A stretch of DNA of 64,000 nucleotides from Azoarcus sp. Aa7 (GTDB lineage Bacteria > Pseudomonadota > Gammaproteobacteria > Burkholderiales > Rhodocyclaceae). Below, one piece after another: positions 1 through 9,138 of the stretch (positions within the stretch are counted from its first letter, which is position 1; every line of letters starts with the position of its first letter). Under the pieces are notes generated by a model, which was not told the DNA's origin, did no database searches, and saw only the letters and a list, made by a program, of their open reading frames with translations. The stretch spans positions 62,001 through 126,000 of the forward strand of contig NZ_QVLR01000041.1 in the NCBI RefSeq assembly GCF_014822185.1. The letters are read 5' to 3'. A program made the translations under genes and the position numbers.

Positions 1-1548
1 CACACCTACATCATCGCCGGCTTCCTGTCCGGCTACTTCAACAAGCGCGACGACGAGTACGGCGGCTCGATCGAGAACCGTGGCCGCTTCCTGCGCGAAG
101 TGATCGCCGCGGTGCGCGCCCGCGTCGGTGCCGACTACCCGGTGTGGCTGCGGCTCGACGCCTACGAGCTGCGCATGGACGGCGGCATCACGCTCGACGA
201 GGCCAAGGTCTTCGCGAAGATGGGCGAGGACGCCGGCTGCGACGCGGTGAGCGTGTCCGCGTACGCCAACATCAGCACCGGCGTCGCCTTCACCGAGGCC
301 CCGCTGGTGCAGCAGAAGGCCGGCTTCCTGCACTGGGCCGCCGAGATCAAGGAAGGGCTGAAGATCCCGGTGATCGCGGTCGGCCGGCTGGAGCCGGAAG
401 TGGCGGATAACGCGATCGCGGCCGGCCAGTGCGACTTCGTCGCGATGGCGCGCAAGCTGCTCGCCGACCCGGAGTTGCCGAAGAAGCTCGCCGAGGGCCG
501 CCCCGAGGACATCCGCCCCTGCATCTACTGCTACGCCTGTGTGAGCCAGATCTTCATCAATGAGCGCGTCAAGTGCGCGGTCAATCCGCTGACCGGTCAC
601 GAGGCCGAGATCCCGCTCGCGCCGGCCGCGAAGCCTGGCCACGTCGTCGTGGTCGGCGGCGGTCCTGGCGGGATGGAGGCCGCGCGCGCGGCGGCACTGC
701 GGGGCCACAAGGTCACGCTGCTCGAACGCAGCGGGCGACTGGGCGGCACGCTGTTCTTTGCCGCACTGGCCTATGCGGAAAACGGCGCCCTGCTCGACTA
801 TCTCGTCACGCAGATGCGCAAGCTCGATATTGAAGTGCGCCTCAATACCGCGGCGACGCCGGAGCTGATCAAATCGCTGGGCGCCACATCGGTGATCGTC
901 GCAAGCGGCGCCGAACGCAACGCCCCGCCGATCGCCGGTGCGGAGCTCGACCACGTGTGGTCGGGCGACGAACTGCGGCGCCTGATGACCGACGACCGCG
1001 CCGAGGAGATCGCCAAGCGCAAGCTCTCGCTCGCCCAGCGCGCGCTGATGAAGGCCGGCAGCCTGGTCGGCGTCACCGACAGCACCGACGCGATCCAGAA
1101 CCTGTCGCGGGTGTGGATGCCGCTCGGCAAGAAGGTGGCCATCATCGGCGGCGGCCTCGTAGGGGTCGAGCTGGCCGAGTTCCTCGTCGACCGCGGCCGC
1201 GAGGTCGTGGTGCTGGAGGAAGGCCCCAGCCTCGGACGCGAGCTCTCCATCGTGCGCCGCTGGCGCGTGCTCGACACCCTGCGCCAGCACGGGGTCGTGC
1301 TGCACACGAAGGCGAAGGTCGAATCGATCGACAAGAAGAAACTGACCTGGACCGACGCCGAAGGCAATCGCCACGAACTCGCGGCCGAGTCGGTGGTGCT
1401 GGCCGTGGGTGCGCGGCCCGACGACAGCCTGGCGCGCACGCTCGAAGCGGCCGGCGTGCCGGTGAGCGCCGTCGGCGATGGCGCTCAGCTCGGCTACATC
1501 GAGGGCGCAGTCAAGTCGGGCATGCTCGCCGGGCTGGCCGTCGGTTAA
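1..1548 (+). CDS. NADH:flavin oxidoreductase, 2,4-dienoyl-CoA reductase-like (5' end outside window)
   Basis: The reading frame is open from base 1, so the start codon lies upstream; 515 residues are visible. The first part is the end of an old-yellow-enzyme TIM barrel with the DEYGGS..NR motif typical of the family. A [4Fe-4S] cluster motif CIYCYAC plus a later Cys follows, then a Rossmann FAD/NAD half with GGGPGGMEAA and a second dinucleotide motif GGGLVGVELAE. This order (OYE barrel, Fe-S, two Rossmann folds) is that of 2,4-dienoyl-CoA reductase (FadH), trimethylamine dehydrogenase and 2-enoate reductases, which reduce activated C=C bonds. The exact substrate cannot be read from the sequence. 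Neighbouring steroid-like catabolic genes make an enoyl-CoA or enone substrate plausible (inference). Confidence 0.85.
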   Translation, partial: HTYIIAGFLSGYFNKRDDEYGGSIENRGRFLREVIAAVRARVGADYPVWLRLDAYELRMDGGITLDEAKVFAKMGEDAGCDAVSVSAYANISTGVAFTEAPLVQQKAGFLHWAAEIKEGLKIPVIAVGRLEPEVADNAIAAGQCDFVAMARKLLADPELPKKLAEGRPEDIRPCIYCYACVSQIFINERVKCAVNPLTGHEAEIPLAPAAKPGHVVVVGGGPGGMEAARAAALRGHKVTLLERSGRLGGTLFFAALAYAENGALLDYLVTQMRKLDIEVRLNTAATPELIKSLGATSVIVASGAERNAPPIAGAELDHVWSGDELRRLMTDDRAEEIAKRKLSLAQRALMKAGSLVGVTDSTDAIQNLSRVWMPLGKKVAIIGGGLVGVELAEFLVDRGREVVVLEEGPSLGRELSIVRRWRVLDTLRQHGVVLHTKAKVESIDKKKLTWTDAEGNRHELAAESVVLAVGARPDDSLARTLEAAGVPVSAVGDGAQLGYIEGAVKSGMLAGLAVG

Positions 1549-1589
1549 GGCGGCAGTCAAATACATGAAGCCTACTTGGCCACCTTATT

Positions 1590-1752
1590 CCTCCCCCTTC
1601 AAGGGGGAGGTTAGGAGGGGGATGGGTTTCTGCGGCGTCTGATAACCCATCCCCACCCCAACCCAGGAGTCTCCGCTTCGCTCCGCCGCTGCGGCGGCGC
1701 ACAGCGCTGCTCTGCGAAACCCCGCCTCCGCCCCCTTGAAGGGGAGGGAGTG
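1590..1752. repeat. REP-like cluster of GC-rich inverted repeats
   Basis: The 224-bp gap after the flavoprotein gene holds nested dyads. Bases 1590-1610 form a palindrome of CCTCCCCCTT / AAGGGGGAGG. Bases about 1617-1628 (GGGATGGGTT) pair with 1644-1654 (AACCCATCCC). A diverged copy of the first dyad (CCCCCTTGAAGGGG) lies at about 1731-1746. Repeated extragenic palindromes of this look are common in GC-rich proteobacteria and often act as 3'-end stabilisers or terminators. No gene is visible here. Confidence 0.6.
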
Positions 1753-1772
1753 GCTCTCAACCGGACACCCCG

Positions 1773-2228
1773 ATGAGCACCAGCACGCTCGACATCTGCA
1801 ACCTGCTCTACCGCTACGCTGAGGCCATCGACGAAGGCCGCCTCGAGGACGCCGCGGCGATGTTCCGCCATGCACGGGTGGAGACGGGCGCCGCGACGCT
1901 CGACGCCACGGGCCTGCTCGCGCTGTGGCGCCGCATCCTGATCATCCATCCCTGCGGCACGCCGCGCACGCGGCACCTGATCACCAATCCCATCCTCGAC
2001 ATCGACGAGGCCGCCGGCACCGCGCGGGCGCGCTCGTGTTACACGGTGATGCAGGCCACCGAGGGCTTCCCGCTGCAGGTAATCGCCAGCGGACGCTACT
2101 TCGACCGCTTTGCCCGCATCGACGGGGCCTGGCAGTTCGTCGAACGCGACTACCGTCACCTTGATTTCACCGGCGACCTCAGCCGCCACCTGCGCGTCGG
2201 CAGCCTGCGCCCGCCCCGGGGCGACTGA
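1773..2228 (+). CDS. SnoaL/NTF2-like small protein
   Basis: A 151-residue protein with the alpha+beta cone layout of the SnoaL/NTF2-like superfamily: an N-terminal helix LLYRYAEAIDEGRLEDAAAMF, a middle beta region with RHLITNP, and a C-terminal GRYFDRFARIDGAW..ERDY strand pair. Members include ketosteroid isomerase, scytalone dehydratase and small-subunit dioxygenase-like proteins. The conserved Asp/His pair that would mark a specific enzyme is not decisive here. It stands upstream of the F420 genes, separated from them by a palindromic operator-like site, so it may end a different transcript. Function unassigned beyond the fold. Confidence 0.7.
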   Translation: MSTSTLDICNLLYRYAEAIDEGRLEDAAAMFRHARVETGAATLDATGLLALWRRILIIHPCGTPRTRHLITNPILDIDEAAGTARARSCYTVMQATEGFPLQVIASGRYFDRFARIDGAWQFVERDYRHLDFTGDLSRHLRVGSLRPPRGD

Positions 2229-2246
2229 ACCCCGGTGCAGAGCGAC

Positions 2247-2262
2247 TCGTCCGATCGGACGA
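2247..2262. promoter_or_regulatory. 16-bp perfect palindrome (putative operator) upstream of the F420 genes
   Basis: TCGTCCGATCGGACGA is its own reverse complement and lies 92 bp before the fno-like gene. A 14/16 copy stands in the divergent promoter at 25722-25737, and a weaker 10/16 copy at 30067-30082. The size and symmetry suit a TetR-type dimer. Which regulator binds is unknown; the TetR gene at 12060 is a candidate. Confidence 0.55.
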
Positions 2263-2353
2263 TGCCGCCCGCCCCCCCGTCTCTTAGCGTGGCAGGCATA
2301 GGGAGCGGCCTGCCGACGCAGGCCTCCGCCGACCTCAAAGGAGAGACGGACAG

Positions 2354-3034
2354 ATGGTCATCGACAGCACAGCAACGATCGGCGTGATCGGCGGCACGGG
2401 CAAGCTGGGGGCGGCGCTCGCCCGCAGGTGGGCGAAGGCCGGCCTGCGCGTGGCGATCGGTTCGCGCGATGCCGACAAGGCCCGGGAAGCCGCCTCCGCG
2501 CTGAGCGCCGAGAGCGGCGCGACGGTCGAGTCGGGACGCAACGCCGAGGTGGCAGCCCGTGCCGACCTGATCGTCGTCAGCGTGCCCTTCGCCTCGCAGG
2601 TCGCAACGCTCGAAGAGATCCGCGACGCCGTCGCCGGCAAGATCGTGATCGACACCACCGTCCCGCTGATGCCGCCCAAGGTGATGCGCGTGCAGATGCC
2701 CCCGGAGGGCTGTGCGGCGCTGCGCGCGCAGCAGGTGCTGGGCGACACCGCGCGCGTGGTCTCCGCCTTCCACAATGTCGCAGCCCACAAGCTCGCCACC
2801 GACGAGACCGTCGCGTGCGACGTGCTCGTGTTCGGCGACGACAAGGATGCACGTGCCCAGGCGGTCGCACTCGCCGAGGCCGCCGGCCTGCGCGGCCTGC
2901 ACGCCGGCGCGCTGGCGAATTCGGCCGCGGCCGAGGCGATGACCTCCGTGCTGATCTTCCTGAACCGCAGCTACAGCGTCGACGGCGCCGGCATTCGCAT
3001 CACCGGCAACCTCGACATGACTGCCCTTCCTTGA
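2354..3034 (+). CDS. npdG: F420-dependent NADP+ oxidoreductase (NADPH:F420 reductase)
   Basis: A 226-residue Rossmann protein. The N-terminal GVIGGTGKLGAALARRW is the dinucleotide loop of the Fno family, followed by SRD at the place that reads the NADP 2'-phosphate, and by NAEVAARADLIVVSVPF. The C-terminal part has the VSAFHNVAAHKL motif typical of F420:NADP oxidoreductases. The enzyme passes hydride between NADPH and F420, which in bacteria mostly supplies F420H2 for reductases. It is followed after one base by cofE, so the reductase and the cofactor genes are co-transcribed. A good Shine-Dalgarno (AAAGGAGAG) precedes the ATG. Confidence 0.9.
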   Translation: MVIDSTATIGVIGGTGKLGAALARRWAKAGLRVAIGSRDADKAREAASALSAESGATVESGRNAEVAARADLIVVSVPFASQVATLEEIRDAVAGKIVIDTTVPLMPPKVMRVQMPPEGCAALRAQQVLGDTARVVSAFHNVAAHKLATDETVACDVLVFGDDKDARAQAVALAEAAGLRGLHAGALANSAAAEAMTSVLIFLNRSYSVDGAGIRITGNLDMTALP

Positions 3035-3035
3035 G

Positions 3036-3812
3036 ATGAACACGATGCGTCGCCGACTCAGCTTCGAAGCGCTTCCCGGCATTCCGGAAGTCCGGTCGGG
3101 CGACGCCCTGCACGAGCTCGTCGCACAAGCGCTGGATGCGCACGCGATCGCGCTTGAGGCCGACACCATCGTCGTCGTCGCGCAGAAGATCGTCTCCAAG
3201 GCCGAAGGCCGCTTCGCCTGGCTGGACGAGGTCAGGCCCTCGGACAAGGCCCTCGAACTCGCCCGCATCACCGGCAAGGACGCGCGCCTGGTCGAGCTGA
3301 CGCTGTCGGAATCGACCGACGTGCTGCGCGCGGTGCCGGGCGTGCTGATCGTGCGGCACCGCCTCGGCTACGTGATGGCCAACGCCGGCATCGACCTGTC
3401 CAATGTGCCCGGCGAGGCCGGGCGCGAACGCGCACTGTTGCTGCCGCTCGACCCTGACAAATCGGCCGCCGCGTTGCGCGAGGGACTCCGCGCGCGCACC
3501 GGAAAGACGGTCGGGGTAATCGTCAGCGACAGTTTCGGCCGGCCCTGGCGCAATGGCGTCGTGAACGTCGCGCTGGGCTCGGCCGGCGTTCCCGCCCTGA
3601 TCGACCGGCGCGGCGAGCGCGACCGCCACGGCCGCACGCTGCAGATCACCCAAACCGCCTTTGCCGACGCCATCGCAGCGGGAGCCGCGATCGTGATGGG
3701 AGAGGGCAGAGAGGGGATGCCGGTGGTGCTGGCGAACGGCTTCATGCCCACCGCGCCGGAAGTCGATTGCAAGGCGCTGCTGCGCCCGCTCGAAGCGGAT
3801 CTCTTTCGATGA
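3036..3812 (+). CDS. cofE: Coenzyme F420-0:L-glutamate ligase
   Basis: A 258-residue CofE-type ligase that adds glutamates to F420-0 using GTP. Family features visible are VVVAQKIVSKAEGR near residue 50, a long central region, and VIVSDSFGRPWRNGVVNVALG near residues 163-183. It ends at the stand-alone CofE length, without the C-terminal FMN-reductase domain found in actinobacterial FbiB, so dehydro-F420 reduction must be done elsewhere or not be needed. The start at 3036 is one of two possible ATGs (the other is 3045). Its stop overlaps the start of cofD (ATGA), showing translational coupling. Confidence 0.92.
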   Translation: MNTMRRRLSFEALPGIPEVRSGDALHELVAQALDAHAIALEADTIVVVAQKIVSKAEGRFAWLDEVRPSDKALELARITGKDARLVELTLSESTDVLRAVPGVLIVRHRLGYVMANAGIDLSNVPGEAGRERALLLPLDPDKSAAALREGLRARTGKTVGVIVSDSFGRPWRNGVVNVALGSAGVPALIDRRGERDRHGRTLQITQTAFADAIAAGAAIVMGEGREGMPVVLANGFMPTAPEVDCKALLRPLEADLFR

Positions 3813-4759
3813 ACAATCGGCACATCCTTGCGTTGAGCGGCGGCGTGGGCGGCGCGAAGCTCGCTGACGGCCTGCTGCACGCACTCGACGAAGCGCGGCT
3901 GACCGTGGTCGTGAACACCGGCGACGATTTCACACACCTCGGCCTGCACATCTCTCCCGACGTCGATACCGCGCTCTACACGCTCGCCGGCTTAGCCAAT
4001 CCCGAGACCGGCTGGGGCCGGCGCGACGAGACCTGGACCTTCATGGACGCGCTGGCCCGGCTCGGCGGCGAGACCTGGTTCCGCCTCGGCGACGGCGACC
4101 TCGCCACCCACGTCGAGCGCACCCGCCGGCTCGCTTCCGGGGAAACGCTCTCCGCGATCACGGCCGACTTCGCGCGCTGCCTGGGCATCCGCGCCGACAT
4201 CGTGCCGATGTCCGATCAGGCGCTGCGCACGCGCGTTCATACCGACGAAGGCGTCTTCGACTTCCAGGACTACTTCGTCCGCCACCAGTGCCGTCCGGTG
4301 ACGCGCTCGATTGACTGCAGTCTCGCCCCCGACGCGGCCCCTGCGCCCGCCGTGCTCACGGCACTCGCCGACGACGCGCTCGACGCGATCGTGATCTGCC
4401 CGTCCAATCCCTATCTCAGCATCGCGCCCCTCCTCGCCGTCCCCGGCCTGCGCGCCCGCCTGCGCGACGCGGGCGTACCGATCGTCGCGGTCTCCCCGCT
4501 GGTCGGCGGCGCGGCGGTCAAGGGACCGACCGCGAAGATCATGGCCGAACTCGGCGTGCCGGTCTGCGCGGACGAAATCGTGCGCTACTACGGCGAGCTG
4601 CTCGACGGCTTCGTCCTCGATGTTCGCGACGCGCATCTGCAGGCGCGCATCGCGCTGCCCGTGCATGTCACCGACACCCTGATGCGGACTCCGCAGGATC
4701 GCGTCCGCGTCGCGCGCGAAACCCTGGCGTTCGCCTCCCGCCTCACGCCCCGACACTGA
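3809..4759 (+). CDS. cofD: 2-phospho-L-lactate transferase (LPPG:Fo transferase)
   Basis: A 316-residue CofD/FbiA protein. It moves the phospholactyl-type group from its GDP adduct onto Fo to make (dehydro-)F420-0. Visible signatures are ALSGGVGGAKLADGL at the N-terminus, VVNTGDDFTHLGLHISPDVDT, the GDGDLATHVERTRRL segment, and PSNPYLSI..VSPLVGG..KGPTAK in the C-terminal half. The ATG overlaps the cofE stop by 4 bp. A 308-bp AT-richer gap separates it from cofC, so cofC-fbiC probably has its own promoter. Confidence 0.94.
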   Translation: MNNRHILALSGGVGGAKLADGLLHALDEARLTVVVNTGDDFTHLGLHISPDVDTALYTLAGLANPETGWGRRDETWTFMDALARLGGETWFRLGDGDLATHVERTRRLASGETLSAITADFARCLGIRADIVPMSDQALRTRVHTDEGVFDFQDYFVRHQCRPVTRSIDCSLAPDAAPAPAVLTALADDALDAIVICPSNPYLSIAPLLAVPGLRARLRDAGVPIVAVSPLVGGAAVKGPTAKIMAELGVPVCADEIVRYYGELLDGFVLDVRDAHLQARIALPVHVTDTLMRTPQDRVRVARETLAFASRLTPRH

Positions 4760-5067
4760 AGTCCTTTCGTCGCCCCGCGAAGGAATCGTCACGCCCCAAA
4801 AACCGAGCTTTCTCATGTTTGCCCACAAAGCATAAATAAAAATCAACCAAACTACTGTTCCATATGACTTTTTTAAGTCATTAAACTTTCTGAATAACAG
4901 TCCAAAGCGAGTAGCCGGCGCCATATCCGAGGTGTTTCAATTCTCCCAAGGACGCGCACACAGACCATGCAGACACGACACCACGACCTTCACTTCGCCC
5001 GCCGGACCCAGCGCATCGCCACCCACCGGGCGGAGGATGCGATGCCCCGCGCAGCGGGAGCGCCGCG
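4760..5067. other. AT-rich intergenic region with an 18-bp dyad before cofC
   Basis: No gene is visible. Bases about 4796-4910 are strikingly AT-rich against GC-rich surroundings, and hold ATGACTT-tttt-AAGTCAT at 4864-4881. The region is the likely promoter of the cofC-fbiC unit. No confident -35/-10 pair can be assigned by eye. Confidence 0.45.
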
Positions 5068-5703
5068 ATGAGCTGCTGGGCCCTCGTACCGCTCAAGGCG
5101 CGTCGCTTGGGCAAGAGCCGTCTTGCGGGCGTGCTGGACGAAGCGGCGCGGGCGAGCCTCGTGCAGTCGATGCTCGAGCGCGTCCTCGCCGCACTGGCCG
5201 ACGCGCGCGAGATCGAGCGAATCGCCGTCGTGTGCTGCGAACCTGAACGCGTTCCGCCGGGCGTCCTGAGCCTGCCCGACAGCGGCCAGGGCCTGAACGA
5301 CGCCCTCGCGGCCGGCGCTTCGCGCCTGTGGGCCCGGGGTGCCGACGAACTGCTCGTGATCCACGCCGACCTGCCGCTGGTCCGCGCCGCCGACATCGAC
5401 CGTTTCGTGCGTTGCGGGCGGTCCCAGGGCATGGCGCTGGCTGCAGACCGCCACGGCACCGGCACCAATGCCCTCTTCGTCGCGAGCGTCATGGATTTCA
5501 GTTTTCGTTTCGGCGCGCACAGCCTCTCCCGCCACCTCGCCGCCGCTCACGCGCGCGGCATCGCCCCCGCGCTGCCCGAGCTGGATTCGCTCGCGTTCGA
5601 TATCGACACGCCCGCCGATCTGGCCTGCCTGTTGCCCGAAACGCTCATGCCCACCGCCTACATCCCGCCTCCCACCTCAGCCGGAGCACGACGCCATGCC
5701 TAA
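5068..5703 (+). CDS. cofC: 2-phospholactate (or PEP/3-phosphoglycerate) guanylyltransferase
   Basis: A 211-residue CofC/FbiD-type nucleotidyltransferase. It activates a phospho-acid with GTP for the CofD step. The N-terminal VPLKARRLGKSRLAGVL is the family nucleotide-binding loop. ELLVIHADLPLVRAADI carries the metal-binding Asp, and DRHGTGTNALFV is the conserved substrate loop. The acid used differs among lineages (2-phospholactate in archaea, PEP in mycobacteria, 3-phosphoglycerate in Paraburkholderia rhizoxinica), so the F420 variant made here cannot be read off. The stop overlaps the start of fbiC by 8 bp. Confidence 0.92.
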   Translation: MSCWALVPLKARRLGKSRLAGVLDEAARASLVQSMLERVLAALADAREIERIAVVCCEPERVPPGVLSLPDSGQGLNDALAAGASRLWARGADELLVIHADLPLVRAADIDRFVRCGRSQGMALAADRHGTGTNALFVASVMDFSFRFGAHSLSRHLAAAHARGIAPALPELDSLAFDIDTPADLACLLPETLMPTAYIPPPTSAGARRHA

Positions 5704-8146
5704 TCACCTGCCAAGCCTGCTCGCATGCGTCCGCACGGGTACGCCCCTGTCCGACGACGAAGTCCGCCAGCTGGCCCTGCATGCGCCCCTCGACGCGCTT
5801 CTCGACACGGCGGAAGCCCTGACCCTGACCGGCCATGGCGCCCGCGTCGGCTATTCGCGCAAGGTCTTCATTCCCCTCACCCGGCTGTGCCGCAACACCT
5901 GCGGCTACTGCACCTTCGCGACCACGCCCCGGCGCGTACCCAGTGCCTATCTCGGCGCCGAGGAGATCCTCGCGATTGCGCGTGCGGGCGCCGAGGCGGG
6001 CTGCCACGAGGCCTTGTTCACCCTCGGCGAGCGCCCCGAGTCGCGCTACCAGGCGGCACGTGACGCCCTCGCCGTGCTCGGACACACCTCGACGATCACA
6101 TACCTCGCGGAGATGGCCGCGCTCGTCCATCGCGAGACCGGACTGCTCCCGCACCTGAACCCCGGCACCATGAGCGCCGACGAGATCGCGCTGCTGCGGC
6201 CGGTGGCAGCGTCGATGGGCATCATGCTCGAATCGTCCTCCGCCCGCCTGTGCGAACCCGGCGGACCGCACTGGAAGTGCGTCGACAAGCACCCGGACGC
6301 CCGCCTCGCGACCTTGCGTCGCGCTGGCGAGCTCGCCGTGCCAATGACTACCGGAATCCTGATCGGCATCGGTGAAACACGCGACGAACGGATCGACTCC
6401 CTGCTCGCCCTGCGGGAATTGCACGAGCAGCACGGCCATCTGCAGGAGATCATCGTGCAGAACTTCCGCGCCAAGCCCGGCACCGTGATGGCGGGCGCAC
6501 AGGAACCCGGGGTCGACGACCACGCCTGGACGATCGCCATGGCCCGCTTGATCTTCGGCGCTCACATGTCGATCCAGGCGCCTCCCAACCTGCGGCCCGG
6601 CGAACTCGAACCGCTCCTGAGGGCCGGCATCAACGACTGGGGCGGCATCTCGCCGGTCACACTCGACCACGTGAACCCGGAGGCGGCGTGGCCCCAGATC
6701 GACGCCCTGGCGACCGAGACAGCCCGTCACGGACGCCAGCTGCGCCAGCGCCTGCCGCTGATCCCGTCCTACGTGCGCGAGCTGGCGCGCTGGACCGCAC
6801 CTGCGGTCGGCAGTGCCGTGCTGCGCCGCGCGGATGCGAGCGGATACGCGCGGCCCGATGACTGGCTGGCCGGCAGTGGCAAACCACCCTCCGCGGCGGC
6901 CTTGCAGGGCTTCGCCCGGACATCCGGCCGCGAAGCCTCGCACGCCATCCGCGCCGTGCTTGAGAAGGCGGCCGCCGGCGAGGCGCTGAGCGAGGCCGAG
7001 ATCACACGTCTCTTCGACGCCGACGACGATGACCTGCACGCCGTCCTCGCGGCGGCCGACGCGCTGCGCCGCCAGACGGTCGGCGACGCCGTGACCTACG
7101 TGCGCAACTGCAACATCAACTACACCAACATCTGCCAGCACCGCTGCGGCTTCTGCGCGTTCGCCAAGAGCCATGCCGCCTCCACGCTGCGCGGCCCCGC
7201 CTACCGGCTCGAAGCCGAACAGGTCGCGGCCCGCGCCGAAGAAGCCTGGCTACGCGGCGCGACCGAGGTGTGCATGCAGGGCGGCATTCACCCGCACTAC
7301 GACGGAGAGACCTATCTGTCGCTGCTCGCGGCCGTGCGGCGCGCCACCCCGCAGATGCACATCCACGCCTTCTCGCCGCTGGAGATCCGCCATGGCGCCG
7401 CGACGCTCGGCCTGTCGCTGCGCGACTACCTCCTGCGCCTGCGCGAGGCCGGCCTGCGTACGCTGCCCGGCACCGCCGCGGAGATCCTCGACGACGAGGT
7501 CCGCGCTATCATCTGCCCCGACAAGCTCGACACCGCGCAATGGCTGGAAGTGATGCAGACCGCGCACGAACTCGGCATCCGCAGCACCGCGACCATCATG
7601 TTCGGCCACGTCGACGCGCCGAAGCACTGGGCACGCCACCTCCTCGCGATCCGCCGGCTGCAGGCCGGGACCGGCGGCTTCACCGAGTTCGTGCCCCTGC
7701 CCTTCGTGCATATGGAGTCCCCTCTGTGGCACAAGGGCCGCGCCCGCTCCGGCCCGACGCTGCGCGAGGCGGTGCTGATGCACGCGGTCGCCCGGCTCGC
7801 ACTCCATCCGCTGATCCCGAACATCCAGACCTCGTGGGTGAAGATGGGCGCGGAAGGCGCCGCGCTCTGCCTTCAGGCCGGCGCGAACGATCTGGGCGGC
7901 ACGCTGATGTACGAGTCGATCACGCGCGCCGCTGGCGGCGCGAACGGGCAGCTGATGGAAACCGACGACCTGCGCGCGATCGCGGCACGCTGCCAGCGCC
8001 CGCTGCGGCAGCGAACCACCCTGTACGAAGCGATCGGGCAGGAAAACGATTACGGCACTGAAACCACCAAGGCTTTCGCCCCCTGCACCGGCACGAGGCC
8101 AACGTCACCACCCTGGCCGGTGCTGCGCATCCGCACTCCGGCCTGA
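5696..8146 (+). CDS. fbiC: 7,8-didemethyl-8-hydroxy-5-deazariboflavin (Fo) synthase, CofG-CofH fusion
   Basis: An 816-residue two-domain radical-SAM enzyme that builds the Fo deazaflavin from the ribityl-uracil intermediate and tyrosine. The first radical-SAM motif CRNTCGYC (near residue 65) belongs to the CofG half. The second, CQHRCGFC (near residue 480), belongs to the CofH half and is followed by [18 protein letters not shown], a CofH hallmark. The fused form is the one usual in actinobacteria; archaea and cyanobacteria have separate proteins. The ATG at 5696 lies inside cofC. The in-frame open region runs further upstream to 5468, but that part only shadows cofC. Confidence 0.95.
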   Translation: MPNHLPSLLACVRTGTPLSDDEVRQLALHAPLDALLDTAEALTLTGHGARVGYSRKVFIPLTRLCRNTCGYCTFATTPRRVPSAYLGAEEILAIARAGAEAGCHEALFTLGERPESRYQAARDALAVLGHTSTITYLAEMAALVHRETGLLPHLNPGTMSADEIALLRPVAASMGIMLESSSARLCEPGGPHWKCVDKHPDARLATLRRAGELAVPMTTGILIGIGETRDERIDSLLALRELHEQHGHLQEIIVQNFRAKPGTVMAGAQEPGVDDHAWTIAMARLIFGAHMSIQAPPNLRPGELEPLLRAGINDWGGISPVTLDHVNPEAAWPQIDALATETARHGRQLRQRLPLIPSYVRELARWTAPAVGSAVLRRADASGYARPDDWLAGSGKPPSAAALQGFARTSGREASHAIRAVLEKAAAGEALSEAEITRLFDADDDDLHAVLAAADALRRQTVGDAVTYVRNCNINYTNICQHRCGFCAFAKSHAASTLRGPAYRLEAEQVAARAEEAWLRGATEVCMQGGIHPHYDGETYLSLLAAVRRATPQMHIHAFSPLEIRHGAATLGLSLRDYLLRLREAGLRTLPGTAAEILDDEVRAIICPDKLDTAQWLEVMQTAHELGIRSTATIMFGHVDAPKHWARHLLAIRRLQAGTGGFTEFVPLPFVHMESPLWHKGRARSGPTLREAVLMHAVARLALHPLIPNIQTSWVKMGAEGAALCLQAGANDLGGTLMYESITRAAGGANGQLMETDDLRAIAARCQRPLRQRTTLYEAIGQENDYGTETTKAFAPCTGTRPTSPPWPVLRIRTPA

Positions 8147-8237
8147 TCCCACCCACCGATACACCAACCCCGCCCCGGCAAACCGGCGCGGGCAGACCAC
8201 CCACGTCCCGAAATCCTGCAACGAAGCTGGAGAACCC

Positions 8238-9137
8238 ATGACACTCACACACCTGCAACGGCTCGAAGCCGAAAGCATCCACATCATGCGGGAGGTCGTC
8301 GCCGAGGCCGACAACCCCGTGATGCTGTACTCCATCGGCAAGGACAGCGCAGTAATGCTGCACCTCGCGATGAAGGCCTTCCACCCGGCGCGCCCGCCCT
8401 TTCCGCTGCTGCACGTCGACACGCGCTGGAAGTTCCGCGACATGTACCGGTTCCGCGACGAGATGGTGAGCAAGCTCGGGCTCGACCTGATCGTGCACAT
8501 CAACCCCGACGGCGTCGCGAAGGACATCAACCCCTTCACGCACGGCTCGGCGATCCACACCGACATCATGAAGACCGAGGGCCTCAAGCAGGCGCTCGAC
8601 CAGTACGGCTTCGACGCGGCCTTCGGCGGGGCGCGTCGCGACGAGGAGAAGTCGCGCGCCAAGGAGCGCATCTTCTCCTTCCGCACGGCGCAGCACCGCT
8701 GGGACCCCAAGAGCCAGCGCCCCGAGCTGTGGAAGCTCTACAACGCCCGCAAGCACAAGGGCGAGTCGATGCGGGTGTTCCCGCTGTCGAATTGGACCGA
8801 GCTCGACATCTGGCAATACATCTACCTCGAGAACATCCCCATCGTGCCGCTGTACTACTCGGCCGAGCGCCCTGTGGTCGAGCGCGACGGCGCGCTGATC
8901 ATGGTCGATGACGAACGCATGCCACTCCGGGAAGGGGAAGTACCGATGATGAAGATGGTGCGTTTCCGCACGCTGGGCTGCTACCCGCTCACCGGCGCCG
9001 TCGAGTCCGAAGCCGACACCCTGCCGGCGATCATCCAGGAAATGCTGCTCACGAAGACCTCCGAACGCCAGGGCCGCGTCATCGACCACGACTCGGCCGC
9101 CTCCATGGAACGCAAGAAGCAGGAAGGATATTTCTGA
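8238..9137 (+). CDS. cysD: Sulfate adenylyltransferase subunit 2
   Basis: A 299-residue PAPS-reductase/ATP-sulfurylase-superfamily protein. It has the PP-loop [18 protein letters not shown] near residue 30, and the conserved [21 protein letters not shown] segment near residues 130-150. With CysN it makes adenosine 5'-phosphosulfate from ATP and sulfate. A ribosome site (AGCTGGAG) precedes the ATG. It lies one base upstream of cysNC. No cysH or cysIJ reduction genes are in the window; a sulfotransferase gene follows further on, pointing to PAPS as the wanted product (inference). Confidence 0.95.
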   Translation: MTLTHLQRLEAESIHIMREVVAEADNPVMLYSIGKDSAVMLHLAMKAFHPARPPFPLLHVDTRWKFRDMYRFRDEMVSKLGLDLIVHINPDGVAKDINPFTHGSAIHTDIMKTEGLKQALDQYGFDAAFGGARRDEEKSRAKERIFSFRTAQHRWDPKSQRPELWKLYNARKHKGESMRVFPLSNWTELDIWQYIYLENIPIVPLYYSAERPVVERDGALIMVDDERMPLREGEVPMMKMVRFRTLGCYPLTGAVESEADTLPAIIQEMLLTKTSERQGRVIDHDSAASMERKKQEGYF

Positions 9138-9138
9138 T

